From assembly GCA_963969365.1 (NCBI GenBank), contig OZ017748.1, forward strand, positions 3,717,001 through 3,781,000: 64,000 bases of DNA. The letters run 5' to 3'. Positions 53,601 through 64,000 of the stretch are shown here, in pieces (positions within the stretch are counted from its first letter, which is position 1; each line of letters begins with the position of its first letter). Made by a program: the position numbers and the translations under genes. The notes below the pieces were generated by a model. That model was not told the DNA's origin. It did not search any database and saw only the letters and a program-made list of their open reading frames with translations. This DNA comes from Asterochloris sp. CNOR1. Its lineage: Eukaryota > Chlorophyta > Trebouxiophyceae > Trebouxiales > Trebouxiaceae.

Positions 53601-56502
53601 TGATTAAATTGCCTTTGCATGTCAGGAATCGTTTTGGTTGCCTTTGCATGTTAGGCTGCCAGTTGAAATGCAAGGTAGGAGCAGCCAGTTGGATGCCTTG
53701 CTCTCATGACATGCACAGGACGCTGGAAAGGATACCGCAGCACAGACTTGGCAACCGCACCTCGTACTTCTGGGGGCTCATGGCTTGGAAGGAGCAATTG
53801 CCAATGCCAAGCACAGCTTCACGCAGCTTTGCAATCTGCACCATCTTTGCTGTGATGGTCTGGTCCCACTCATCACCAAAAAACACGGGGTATGCCTGCA
53901 CCACACTGAGCACAGGTAAGGAGGGTTGTTTGGAGTCTATGATTGCACTGATGCAGCAGGCTGTCCAAGTTCTGACGGTGCAAGCTCAGGCAGCTTTCAA
54001 GCACATGCAGAATCATCTGCAGCCTGTGCACCTGCAGGAGTGCAACGAAATGCGACCTGCCTTGACATGTATGTTTGTAGAAGGTGCCCATCTTGAGGCG
54101 CAACAGCGCCAGTGTGTCCAGCTGGTGTGCAGAGTTCCAGGACACCACCCAGCAGTACTTCTCAAGATGGTCCCACAGCTCCAGCCAGCGCTTGGCGTTG
54201 GTGGTGTGGCGGCCGTGCACGTCTGAGAAGGCGCGGATGCGGTACCTGCAAGCAGCCACACCGGCAGCTGGTGAGCATGCGTTGAGGAACACTTGCACCC
54301 AGGGACGGGCCGGCCTGATGCACATGCCCTGCCGGTTGCAGCCCCAAAGTCCAGCAGGAGGTCCCCTGTGCAGACCGCTGTCCTCCAGGCCAGCTGTGTG
54401 CGCAATGTAGGCATGTTGTCTCACTCACGTTAAGTTGTCAGAGTAGACAGGGTTGCCTGAGGGGTCTACTGCCGTGGTCGGCACGCGCAGGTAGGAGACC
54501 ATCTTGTCCCTCAGGTCCTTGACGTGGACGGCAGCGGTGTAGGTCAGGCAGATGCAGATGAGGTGCCACTCCTGGCAGGCCACTGCGCCCACCACGCAGG
54601 CAAAGGTCTTGCCGATCTGGCACTCAGCGTCGCCAAAGAGATACCAGTCAGCCTTGAGTCGGGTGGCCCGCACCTGCACCAGAAAGAAGCTGTTGGTCGT
54701 GTGAATTGCAAATTATTGTGCCATGAAGCCCAAGGACGCAGGCTGAGCAACAATGACTGCAAGCTGCCCTGCAGATCAGAAGATGCTGCCCCTCACCCCA
54801 TCACAACAGCACCTGCTGCAGCAGCTAAAGAGAAGCACTTTGCCATGCAGACCATGGCTGGCAGCATCACGACAGCACCTGCTGCAGCAGGTGAAAGGCA
54901 TGCACTCTGAAGCAGCCACGCAGTCAATGGCTGGCTGCATCTCAGCCCATCACAACAGCACCTGCTGCAGCCTTTGAAGAGCAAGCCTAGCCACGCTCAC
55001 CTCCGCTGCACTCGCTTTGCGTTTCCTCCTGAGGCGGTCGGAGGCTTCCATCCCACGCACCCTGCTGCAGTAGATCCATGCAACCAACTTGGCGGTGACA
55101 CCCCACCAGCCTTTGCCCTCAATCGTGCGGCGGCAGCGTGGCAGCTCCATAAGCAGATACAGCACAGCCAGGACGGCCTCCAGGCCAGTGCTGTCTAGTG
55201 AAGCGAACACAGGGCCAGCGTGCTGCTGCCACAGCTCATCTGACTCTGTGCGGGTGATGCCCTGCAGGGCAGGGGCAGAGGCATTGAGTGAGACGCAGTC
55301 AAGCAGCACAGACATCACCAGCGGCTGTGGACCAAGCAGTGCCGGCCCACGCATCAGCAGCTGGCTAGGCAAAACTGTGAAGGCGCCTAGCAGGGGCTGG
55401 AAATAACCACGTGCGGCACTCTGTACAGACAGGCTTGCACACAACAGCACTGCTTCTCATGCCGCAAAGCTGACGGCAGGGACACAATCGACCAACAGAC
55501 AGCAGCACTCCCACCACACTCACCTGTTCAGGGTCTTCTGCATCCTCCTCAGGCTCTGGGTAGCTTTCGTACCCATCGCCCAGGTCCTCCAGTGCATCGT
55601 AGTATGCCAGGTCGTCCTCCTGCTGCTCATGCAGCGCAGCCTGCAGGAAGGTTGAAAGTGCAATCGAAGGGGGGGCTGGCACCAGTGCACATCTTTGACA
55701 GTTATGATGCAATGGTCGTGGACGCAAAACGCTTGCGGTGCCTGCTGTGATGTGCTCAAAGTACAGGGTCGCATGAGGAAATCATGTAATAGGTCCAGGT
55801 GCAGCAGGTGTGATGGGGCACAGGGAAAGCAGCCGCTTGCTGTTGTGAGATGCTGTGCAGGCTGGCAGCAGCATCTCAGGAATAGTTGACCAACAGAAAA
55901 ACATGCCACAGTGACTTCCACCACAGATGATACGCCATCTGGACAAGCATGTCACTGCCACGCTACAGCTGGCACAGCAGCCTCTTCCATCTGGGACTCA
56001 CCAGTGCTATTCATGACAGTCTGACAGCACGCTAGGCATCATGCTTACCTCTTCAGCATTCAAGTCATCCACAGCTGCCACATCGCTTTCTCTTTGCCTC
56101 ATCTCTTGCATGTATGGACTCACAGTTGCAGCGGCTTCATCACCAGCACAAAAGATGTTGTCGACAGCTCCAACCTGCAGCAGACCAGATGTTTGATGGG
56201 CTGAGTCAGGAGTGGGCAGGTTGCATCCACACTGTGCACAAGCTGAGGATGTGACAAAACCACAAGCAATAAGCAGTGGCATGAGCAGCAGCATCAACAG
56301 CCACTGGTTGTGGATTCAGTTGTGACAGTTGAGATGCCGGGCTCTCTTGTGGAAGGAGGGGCCAGCAAGCAAACACTGTGGCGGGTATGCAGGCAGGACG
56401 AAGCTGCTGAAGGCTTTGCCCAGGAGCACTCACCAACTGAGTCTTTCGCTGAACAGGTAGGTGCAGGCGGGGTGGGCTGGTGAACTCTTCGTCAGAGTCC
56501 AT
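50609..56502 (-). CDS. Unrecognised 970-residue protein with P-loop-like and winged-helix-like parts
   Basis: Fourteen exons: 56502-56434, 56174-56049, 55640-55524, 55420-55001, 54673-54429, 54245-54032, 53895-53761, 53542-53311, 53110-52880, 52598-52356, 52070-51833, 51679-51401, 51129-50961, 50803-50609. All phases agree. The first 105 residues are very acidic. Near residue 265 is a Walker-A-like AECQIGKT, followed by an Ia-like LTYTAAVHVKDL, and about 110 residues on an acidic FFGDEWDQ that could be Walker B or motif II. The C-terminal exon 51129-50961 (AEAGAIKLKE...SGRYWKVTAAGQAYMEEH) reads like a winged helix. Taken together, a helicase-like NTPase is a reasonable guess, but I do not recognise the family. 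The end of exon 54032 and the last exon are the weakest; another frame there is open to 50526. Confidence 0.68.
52721..52760. repeat. Perfect 20-bp tandem duplication
   Basis: TGGAGACACCTTGGCAAAGC occurs twice back to back, in an intron of the P-loop gene. Confidence 0.97.
54800..54975. repeat. Three diverged tandem copies in an intron
   Basis: The block CACAACAGCACCTGCTGCAG, with small changes, recurs three times about 65-80 bases apart, in the intron between 54673 and 55001. Confidence 0.65.
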
Positions 56503-58266
56503 GTTGCTGAGGATGGCTGGCAAGGGCGGTGTTTGTTGTTGTGGCGAGGGAGGGGGTGTGAGAGTGAGGAGCAGGCAGGAATGTGTTGCTTAAGAAGGCC
56601 TGGCTGATGATCATGGTGTTGATGATGGTGATGATGATGGTGATGGTGGTGATGATGATGGTGGTGGTGATGGTGATGATGAAGAAATGCCCATAAGCAG
56701 CACCTCTTCACTTCAGCTGCACACTTCACTGTTGCACGCATGCGCACAAGGTGCCAGTGGCAAGACCCAGCCTGCTCAGAGCCTGCGCACTGCCAGGGCC
56801 TGTGCCGCACTCACACGCAAGCCTGCTTTGGCACTGACACCCCGTTTGATTGCCATCAAGTGACGTCCGCTGCGCCAGGCAACCCTCCAGCAGGCCTGGT
56901 GAGGTGGCGCCGCGTCTGTTCACAAACCCCCCGCAGCTGGGAAAGCAGCAGCCGGCGTTGGGAGGTAGATTCTGGTCCCCGCAGCTGGCAAGGCGGCAGA
57001 CGCACCCTGATTTTCAAGGGGATAAAGGTGCCATCTGGGTTTTTTTTTTGGGAGGCGCTGTTGACAAGGGAGGTGGAGAAAATGGTCCAGAAGATGGTCC
57101 TTGAGAGGTTCAACGGCAAAGCTCCTGCCACCCTGTCTGCCCTCCATGACCTGCTGGAAGCACCATTCAAGTTCATGTCACTCACCTCAGGGTCGTATGA
57201 AGGATGATGTCCAACTTCCTGTTCAATGCTTGCTGCACTTCTTGGCATACATCATCTGCTAGTTGGGTTGAGTTTAGAGGAACCGACAACTTCAATATCA
57301 GGACACTTTAGTTTCAGCAGCCGAATGGACCCGCAACCTTGCTGAAAAGACGTCAAATCTGATTTACATGTAATCAGGCTGCCATAGCACTTTTACTGAA
57401 GGGTAGGGTGGTTCAAAGATGCCTTGGTGATCTCTTTAAGTGCAGCGGGAGCAGGGGCGGGCACTTCAAGCATTGCAGCCAGCGGCAGACTTGGTAAAAG
57501 ATGGAGCATATGTTGACTGGATCATGAGCAACGACAAGCTGAGGCAATGGATCCTCTGCAACGTTCCATGGCTCCATCAGAAGTTGACAAAGTTAGAGAG
57601 GGCTAAGCAAGTCACTGAGGCGGCTTCACAGAGTTCAAATATACTTCATCATAGCTGCTGTAGCTTTGTCAAAGAAGATGAGACCACCGTCCAGCTGCCT
57701 CTATATCTCTCCTTTGCAATGCCAGCAGCTCTCTCTGCCAATTGCGCCCTGTACCCCCTGGCACTGCTTAGGCTTGGTGCTGAAAGTCAGGAGGATGTCT
57801 GTCAATGGTGTGACAAGTGTCAAAGGGACCACTAAGGCCAAGCGCATCAATGACCTCAGCAATCGCTGCGATGCGCAGAATGTCTGCCTTCTGTGGAGGA
57901 GTCAACTAAATGCTCTGCAATACAGTATCATGTGGCTGCAGGTTGCAGTAGTCTGCGAAGCCTTGACAGCTGCAGACTACCACATTGCGTTACTAAACTC
58001 CTCACTTCAGGAGAGCAAGCTTCCCAGCCTCCTGCAGCGGGAGCCTCAATAGTCCAGTGCACCAACAAACAGTAGCATTACATGGGAATTCATGGCAACC
58101 CAAACAACATCGCCATGATTTTACGGCATGCTTCAGCTCGGCCTGGTCACTCTGCCAACCAAGATGCAGGGGTTTTCATGAAAATGTGGTAAAGCTGGCA
58201 AAGGGAGTCTGTGGGTGGTGGCAGATGGTAGACTTGCCAACCAAGGAATGCTTAGCGCCAGGTAAG
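56503..58266. other. Intergenic region with the repeat and one unassigned ORF
   Basis: Besides the GAT repeat this region has a T10 run near 57043 and a plus-strand open frame 57440-57835 (131 codons: YVDWIMSNDKLRQW, WLHQKLTKLERAKQ). It has no family I recognise and no clear introns. It could be a gene fragment or a mobile-element remnant; composition is less GC-rich than around. No other gene is supported. Confidence 0.35.
56603..56682. repeat. GAT/GGT trinucleotide repeat
   Basis: About 80 bases of GATGGT/GATGAT units, 100 bases upstream of the ATG of the P-loop gene. Read on minus it would encode poly-His, which is a by-product of the repeat. Confidence 0.9.
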
Positions 58267-60863
58267 CTAATCCCCCCCTTGTTGGCAGGATTTGGTGGAG
58301 CCAATCATGGTGGATCCACAATGATAGCCATCGCAGCAATCTGAGTCTGACTGGCATTGTAAACCAACACAAGATGGAGTGATAGGCTCTGCAAAACAGC
58401 ACAAGGCATGAGAGAAAGGTATGTCATGCACAGCACGAAGATCTGCAATGCATTGGAGGTAGTGTTGCTGGCACATCTGCAACAAGCAAGACAACATGTG
58501 CTGCTGAGAGCAGGAGCATGTAAGTATGCAGCAATTGCACAGTACGCACATTACGTTCAGGAGCCCAGTGTCACGCCAAGAAGAATTGACAATGCAGTGC
58601 AGCATGTGGCATGCCATACTTTGCAGACAGCAAGTATGCTGTCTGTCATGAGAACAACACAGAACCCGCCAATTGGCGGGTTCTGCCTTGCAAGGTGCTG
58701 CTGACATATGGAGACATGAGGCCTCCACAACACAGCAAGTTTGCACGAAGTGAATGTGCTTTGTGTGACGTTTGAAACAAGCATGGCAACATCGGCACGC
58801 CAACTGTGCAAATGACTATGGCACACCGACCTGTTTGGCATGTCACGCCGCCAGATCCGTCAAACGCAATGTCTGTACACTGGCTGGTTGCCTGAAGGCA
58901 TGACATGTTGGATCCACACCGCCAGAATAACCAACAGTCTGAGAAGTTTCCCCCTGGAGGCGACTTCCACAAGCCGCGCGAAATAGGGCCTCCGTCTGGG
59001 TTGCAGTCTGAGCTGGCGAAGAAGGAGTAGCTTTGGGCACAGTTTTTAAAAATTGTATTGCAGTCCTCAGTATCTGCAAGCCATTAGGAGTTGCTCGTGT
59101 GCAATGCAGTGCAATGCAGTGACCAAGAGACGATGACAGTTGACAGTCTCGTCATCAGCAGCTTCACTCACCATTTCTCTGGAGACCAGGCGTGCAGTCT
59201 TCCAAAGGAATGCTTGGCAAGGAAGATGCTGGGTCAGAGTAAGCCACAGACGCGTCACGTGCCTGGATGCCAGAATCAATACTGACAAACTTGCCGAGGC
59301 TTGCCATAAATTCATCGTTCCACGGGTACGTGGCCCAATCTGGATCATTAGGTACTTTGTAGTTTTGTAAGATCTCATCAATGCTGTTGTCGACAGCAAT
59401 ATCAAAATTGGTGCCTTGATCGTTGCCTGCAGAAAATGTGCAAGCTTGCAAGAGGAGACACATCCTTCACCACACACCTCAACTACATCACCAAACAGGC
59501 TCTTCACATACCTGTTTTGTATTGGAAGTCCACAACAACAGACAGGCCTGTGTTGTTTCTCTGTTGCGCAACAGGAACTCCAGCTGCTGAGCCGCCGGTG
59601 CTTCTGCCGTCCGGGCTGGTGTTGTTGACAATCAGATATGCAGCCACAGTGGCAAAATCTGTCAGACCCATTGGACGGTCACCATTGAAATAGATTCCAC
59701 AGGAGACGCTGGTGAATTGTGCCTTTGTTGCAATAGTGACACCAGTCGTATTTGTCGGGATCATGCCAAAGGCTGCCTGGCAGTCTGCCAGGCTAGGGTT
59801 GTAGGTGGGCCGTGCTGGGAAGAAGGTCCACCCTGCAACTCGGGGACGTCAGTCAGAGCACATACACAGAACACACGCGGGTGGAACACACCAGAATGTC
59901 ATGCACGCTTACCAGGCAGGGCTAGACCAGCTGAGCCTGGCACACCACCTGCAGGATTGGGGTGTCCTGGATGAATCATCAGCCAGGGGCACTAGTGGGA
60001 CAACATACCTAGCATCACCACGCTCACCAGCTTGTCCTGGAGTGACCACATCAGGGCCTGGGAAGGCAGCAGGTTGAGGTCCTCCCGGATTGTTTGGTGG
60101 GTCTTCGGGCTTGACCACTAGAAAGCACTTTTGAGTGTCATATAACAGCAACGTGTGTTGGCAACTACCACGACAACTCACCTGGTGCTCTTATTTTGCC
60201 CGTCAAATAGATATGAGCTGACAGAGAGAGTTGATCTGTATCACTTGAGGCCTCAGTGTAAAGCATTGTAGGCCCGTTTGCAAAACACAAATTACCAACT
60301 CACTGTCGTCGCACACCAGTTGAGCACTGTGATGAATGACCTGGAAAACCCCGGTTGGGGGTTGCGCTGCAGCCGAATAGGTAGCTACAACTGACCCAGT
60401 TGCCCTGGCCGAAGGTGCATCTGTACTGCGTTCGCACGGCCCTGACCAGTATGTCAGGACACAATATGGGGGTGGGGGAGGCAGCTGGTCAGCAGTTGCG
60501 TATCCATAAGGCGAAACTCCAAAAGCATTATGAGTACCGGGCCCCCCAGTCACGGGGGCACCAGTAGTTGCAGTCCAACACTCAGCAAAGTAGGGACCTG
60601 GTGGCACCTGAAACAGGCCATCATGCAGAGGCGTCACCTTATTGTTGGCGACTCAAGACATGCTCACGTGCCAGGCCCACCTGAAAGGTGTGGTGATTGA
60701 CTTCACCCCCGTAGGGGCCTGCGTTCAAAACTATACCCGAAACAGTGCTCATCGGTGTTGGGGCCGAAGCAACATTGTATTGAAAAGCTCCAAAACCTAA
60801 ACACATTTGCAAGTTGCAGCAGAACAACAAGACCAGGGTGACCTGTAGACAAAACAAATTCAT
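58267..60863 (-). CDS. Secreted modular cysteine-rich protein
   Basis: Seven exons: 60863-60681, 60607-60304, 60117-60028, 59832-59512, 59426-59172, 59073-58831, 58388-58267; 505 residues. The start has a signal peptide (VTLVLLFCCNLQ). A Pro/Gly/Thr-rich module, a PEDPPNNPGGPQPAAFPGP linker, a 107-residue module (FFPARPTYN...CGIYFNGDRP), an acidic module (NFDIAVDNSIDEILQNY) and a Cys-rich module follow. The last exon has CVGLQCQSDSDCCDGYHC...SC, a knottin-like spacing. Every intron from exon 2 onward is in phase 1, so exons 3-6 are symmetric 1-1 modules. Likely role: cell-wall or extracellular matrix; no family is recognised. A possible 5' exon (61507-61351, ending RVQGYSLTSQFLYRG...WDPITRS in phase 1) could join to 60796 in place of the first exon start, which would extend the gene upstream. 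Confidence 0.75.
58660..58685. repeat. 26-bp perfect palindrome
   Basis: CAGAACCCGCCAA is followed at once by its reverse complement. It can form a 13-bp hairpin without a loop. It lies in the last intron of the secreted-protein gene. Confidence 0.97.
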
Positions 60864-62515
60864 CTGAGGAGCCACCAACCCTCATCTTCTGCCACCTCCA
60901 ACTCGTAAGATCACACCTTGATGCCAGATGTCAGAAGCATGAGACCTTGCATCTTCTTGCCCATCAAGGCAGAATCAAATGCTTCCTACAACTGCAACAA
61001 AATACTAAGATGCTAGATCCAGGCCTGTCACACTGCCTGGCACTCCTAAACATGCTTGCATACAGACTGCACAGTGAGGCTAGTTGACTAAGGTAAGTGG
61101 CATAGGGTGCGGCACCCGGTTGGGGACCAGCAAGCAGACGCTCTGGTGCCAGAGGGTGCATCCAGGGACAGCTGACCTAATGGCACTATGGATTTGTTTG
61201 AGACTGTCACACCCGCCTAGGAACCCTTAATTGTGCAATGCATAAAGACTGCACATGCACAGTGTCCGCAAATTGACTGAAACGGGTGGCAGATGATATG
61301 CAGCCAGCAAGAAACACCTGGTGCCAGAGGTTGCATCAGGGAGTGCTCACCTGATCGTGTAATCGGGTCCCAAGCTTGGCAGGCTTGCCCTGCAGCAAGT
61401 GTGCTGAAGTCGGCGACCCCACGGTATAGGAATTGGCTGGTGAGACTATAGCCTTGAACCCTAAAGGGGAGGGCTGAGGGTTCAACAACAAAGTGGGGGC
61501 ATTGTGTCTGCACAACTGCTGAACAAGGGCCCACTGTTTGCATGCAGGGACAACAAAGTTGGTCTCCATGCCCCTCGCACAAGGTGGTGCGGCAGGGCGC
61601 CAAGCCTCAGTGTCAAACGCCAGCTGGCCACTTATGTCAGACGCAGCGATGACTCTTCTGGCAGACTCGGTGCAACGCACTAGACATCTCTCCAGGGGGA
61701 CAGCTCACCTGACTGTGCCAGGCAGGTTGGTATTTGCGAGGCGGCACCTGCAGTCAGTGAGCTGGGGCGTCTTGCCAAGGCCTGCAATGCCAGAGACTGC
61801 AGCAAAGCATCCACTGCTTGACATCCTAACAGTGAATTTCACAGTGAATTGCAAGGGGGTAACAACTGGTCACCGCTGCTGTGGAACGTGCCCAGGGACA
61901 GTATGGAGCATACCAGATGTATCTTGTCGCGCCACAGCCTGCCCTGGACGTTTGTTGGTGGATAAGTTGTGGGTGGAGGAAAGTGAGTGGGTGGATAAAT
62001 TGGGTGGAGGAAAGTGTCCATATCTGTTAGGTCGGGATATGGTTTCAGGAGTGTCAGGATGCCAGGTGTCGCTGGTGAGTCTGACAGAGTAGAGGTTGTG
62101 CTGAATCTCTTGCTGCCCAGTAAGTCTAGGAGCAGGGCCTCCCTGATGCAGACTGGACTCCTCTGAGAGTCTTGGCTTGAGAAAGGCCAGCGCTAAGCAA
62201 GCGGGCGCCAGCTGGCGCAAGAAACAGGTGATGACCCACTGCACATGGGGGAGAGGTAGAAGGCATGGTGTCATAGCGAAGGCCTTTTGAGAGCAGGCAC
62301 ATGGCCCACAGAGTGCCAATTTTTGGAAAGTCACCCAGTCTGTCACTCAGTCAGTCAGTCACAGTCAGTCACTGCCAGTCAGTCGTTTAGCAGATCCGCA
62401 AGGCATCTGTCATTCTCATCAGCGCCACCTTGCCCCTGACATCACCAGGTGGTGTCATGTTGCAGTCAACTGACTTGATGCCTGCCCAGAACAGTCGTAC
62501 TGCTTTCCTACAGGC
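60864..62515. other. Upstream region of the secreted-protein gene
   Basis: Two overlapping minus frames are open at 61217-61680. One (61507-61351) looks like a real exon of the secreted gene or of a neighbour. A related sequence with the CTGGTGCCAGAGG core recurs near 61135 and 61320. A GTGGGTGGAGGAAAGTG unit is duplicated near 61967-62010. No complete gene is supported. Confidence 0.35.
62347..62384. repeat. (CAGT)n microsatellite
   Basis: A run of CAGT/CAGTCA units upstream of the F-box-like gene. Confidence 0.85.
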
Positions 62516-64000
62516 ATGGGGGGTGATGTTGGTCATCTTGCAGGACAGCCTCAGCTGCTGTCACTTCCCTTGGACCTGCTCCAAAGTCATGTCTGGCCTC
62601 GCCTGGATGCTATCAGCCTTGTTCAGCTTGAGCTGACAACTCAAAGGCTGCGTGGGCATGGTGACCGCGCAGCCAAGGCCATCTTGGAAATGGAGTCCCA
62701 GTCAACAGTAGACACTGGTGAGTTGGCCCAGCCACAGCTTGCACCTGGGTATGCACAGTCCAAAGAGGCATTTGCTTCCTACATCACTGTTCTGGCCTGG
62801 CCGACATTGTCTGTGGCACCCCTAGATGACTGCCGTTGTGGGCTGCTCACTGTAGCTGTTCCCACTTTCAGGCGCATGTCTTGGAAGGAGCAACTGATGT
62901 GGGAGCACAGCGGAGTGGGCTTTGACTCCCACCTCCTGCAGAAAGCGAGTACGTTATTGCAGCTTGCCTTGTCAGACCCGCCTATTTATGTCGCGCAACT
63001 GCTGATTCTAGTGTCTCAATCAGTTAACTGCATGGAGTCTTGCAGGTTTTGTGGCATGGGCTCCCAGAGGGAGCCATCAGCATGTTGGTCTTCCTTGCTC
63101 AGGCCCTAAGCTGCTGGTGTCAGATTGCAGCACAGCTGACCAGCCATTTTGGCGGTGGAAACTGCAAGTTCTGAGTAGCACCTGTGTGGAGTTTGGAGTT
63201 TTGCCTGAGACTCATTTGGTGAGTCAGAGTCCTTATGCCAATTGCTGCCGCCTCAGTCAATGACGTCTTACGATGGGTGCTTATACACATCTTGTGGTCT
63301 TCTTTAAACTTGTATGAAAATACTATATGTATTACGTATAAAGTGCCATGCAGCACCAAGACTTCTCCCTACACAAGGCGCTGGGATGCAGCACTGAGGG
63401 AGCTGTGGGAATTGCCTCGCTCCTGGTATCAGGCAGCAAGCTGCTCACAAAGGCAAGCTTGCATCTGAACAGCTGCACTGTGGGCACTGCTGTTGTATCC
63501 TATGGATGGCACATGTTGTATCTCTGATTGGCACACGTTGTATCTGTGGATGGCACCTCATTTTCAGCAGAGTGCATCTTCTGCCGGTGTCCAAGCCTTG
63601 TGGGGGAAGCTCTCGTTATATCTTGTTGAATGCAGCATCACATCAACCCAGAGCCTCCCATTGTATGTAGTGGCTCTTTGTGCGGACTGCGACTGGTCGG
63701 TTCTGACATCTCTTGATCACTGCATGCAGGTCCCAGTACTGCAAAACAGTGTGGTGGAGGTCCTGTGCAGGCGTGGGCGAGTAGAGTTTTTCATAACCAA
63801 CCCTCCCATCTGTATGCAAATGGGCTGGAAAGATGGCATACCCACGATCTTGCCCTACCAGTGAGTCAGTTGCCTGCTGTATTGTAATGGTTGCTTGTTG
63901 GAAGCTGCATGCCAACAACTGACAGCCTGTACATTGGCATGTTGCCGTGACTTCAATGGGTGCGTTGCAAAAGCAGTTGCATACAGCTTTGCCATGCTGG
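62516..64000 (+). CDS. F-box-like protein, partial at the window edge
   Basis: The first exon (from about ATG 62516) holds LLSLPLDLLQSHVWPRLDAISLVQLELTTQRLR, which fits the F-box pattern. Later exon pieces: 62872 to about 62949 (RMSWKEQLMWEHSG), about 63104-63222 (KLLVSDCSTADQPFWRWKLQVL), a piece near 63380-63453 (RRWDAALRELWELPRSW) and 63731-63861 (VPVLQNSVVEVLCRRGRVEFF). F-box proteins join SKP1-CUL1 ubiquitin ligases and pick substrates. The phase of the first donor does not match the next exon, so at least one junction is wrong or missing. The gene continues past 64000. Confidence 0.48.

Noticed and set aside
56603-56682. Poly-His protein on the minus strand
   Set aside because: It is only the translation of a GAT/GGT microsatellite.
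56740-57248. Overlapping frames on both strands of 155 and 130 codons
   Set aside because: No domain, no start context and mutual overlap; likely chance in a GC-rich stretch.
58660-58685. Palindrome as a bacterial-type terminator
   Set aside because: No T-run follows and the context is a nuclear intron, so this role is not supported.
61336-61680. 115-codon minus frame (NAPTLLLNPQPSPLGF)
   Set aside because: It overlaps another frame that reads more like protein and fits the phase-1 pattern of the neighbouring gene. Neither can be proved, so no gene was called.

Overview
The window is nuclear DNA from a green alga. It has moderate GC, very intron-dense genes (about 117 introns inferred in 13 gene models), acceptors that are mostly TGCAG, and plant-type genes: a SPIRAL1-like protein, plant-type TPX2, a granulin-containing cysteine protease, SQD2 and a chloroplast mTERF-like protein. 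A trebouxiophyte such as Coccomyxa is my best guess (inference). I assembled the gene models by hand from exons whose phases and splice sites agree. No search was run.

Layout. 0.3-2.0 kb (+): SAP domain fused to two SPIRAL1-type repeats. 2.2-7.2 kb (+): RD21-like papain protease with granulin domain. 7.5-18.2 kb (-): large ubiquitin-specific protease. 18.4-25.0 kb (+): TPX2, divergent from the protease across 200 bp. 25.0-28.2 kb (-): CFAP298 (FBB18), convergent with TPX2 and only 8 bp between stop codons. 28.4-30.0 kb (+): small mTERF-like plastid protein, divergent from CFAP298. 30.3-35.8 kb (+) and 36.6-42.5 kb (-): two SQD2-type glycosyltransferases, tail to tail. 42.7-46.2 kb (-): RGG-rich protein with a UAP56-binding-like start. 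46.6-50.0 kb (+): UDP-GlcNAc pyrophosphorylase. 50.6-56.5 kb (-): long unrecognised protein with a P-loop-like motif and a C-terminal winged-helix-like segment. 58.3-60.9 kb (-): secreted modular cysteine-rich protein built from phase-1 exons. 62.5 kb to the edge (+): F-box-like gene, cut by the window.

Three genes act on microtubules or cilia (SPIRAL1-like, TPX2, CFAP298), two on plastid sulfolipid synthesis (SQD2 pair) and one on nucleotide-sugar supply (UAP1). They look like neighbours rather than a pathway cluster. The most unusual traits are: many decayed tandem copies of exon-intron junctions lying inside introns; at least five GC-AG introns, four with the same CAG|GCAAGC donor; the SAP-SPIRAL1 fusion; an unknown domain spliced into the deubiquitinase; and the unrecognised P-loop protein.
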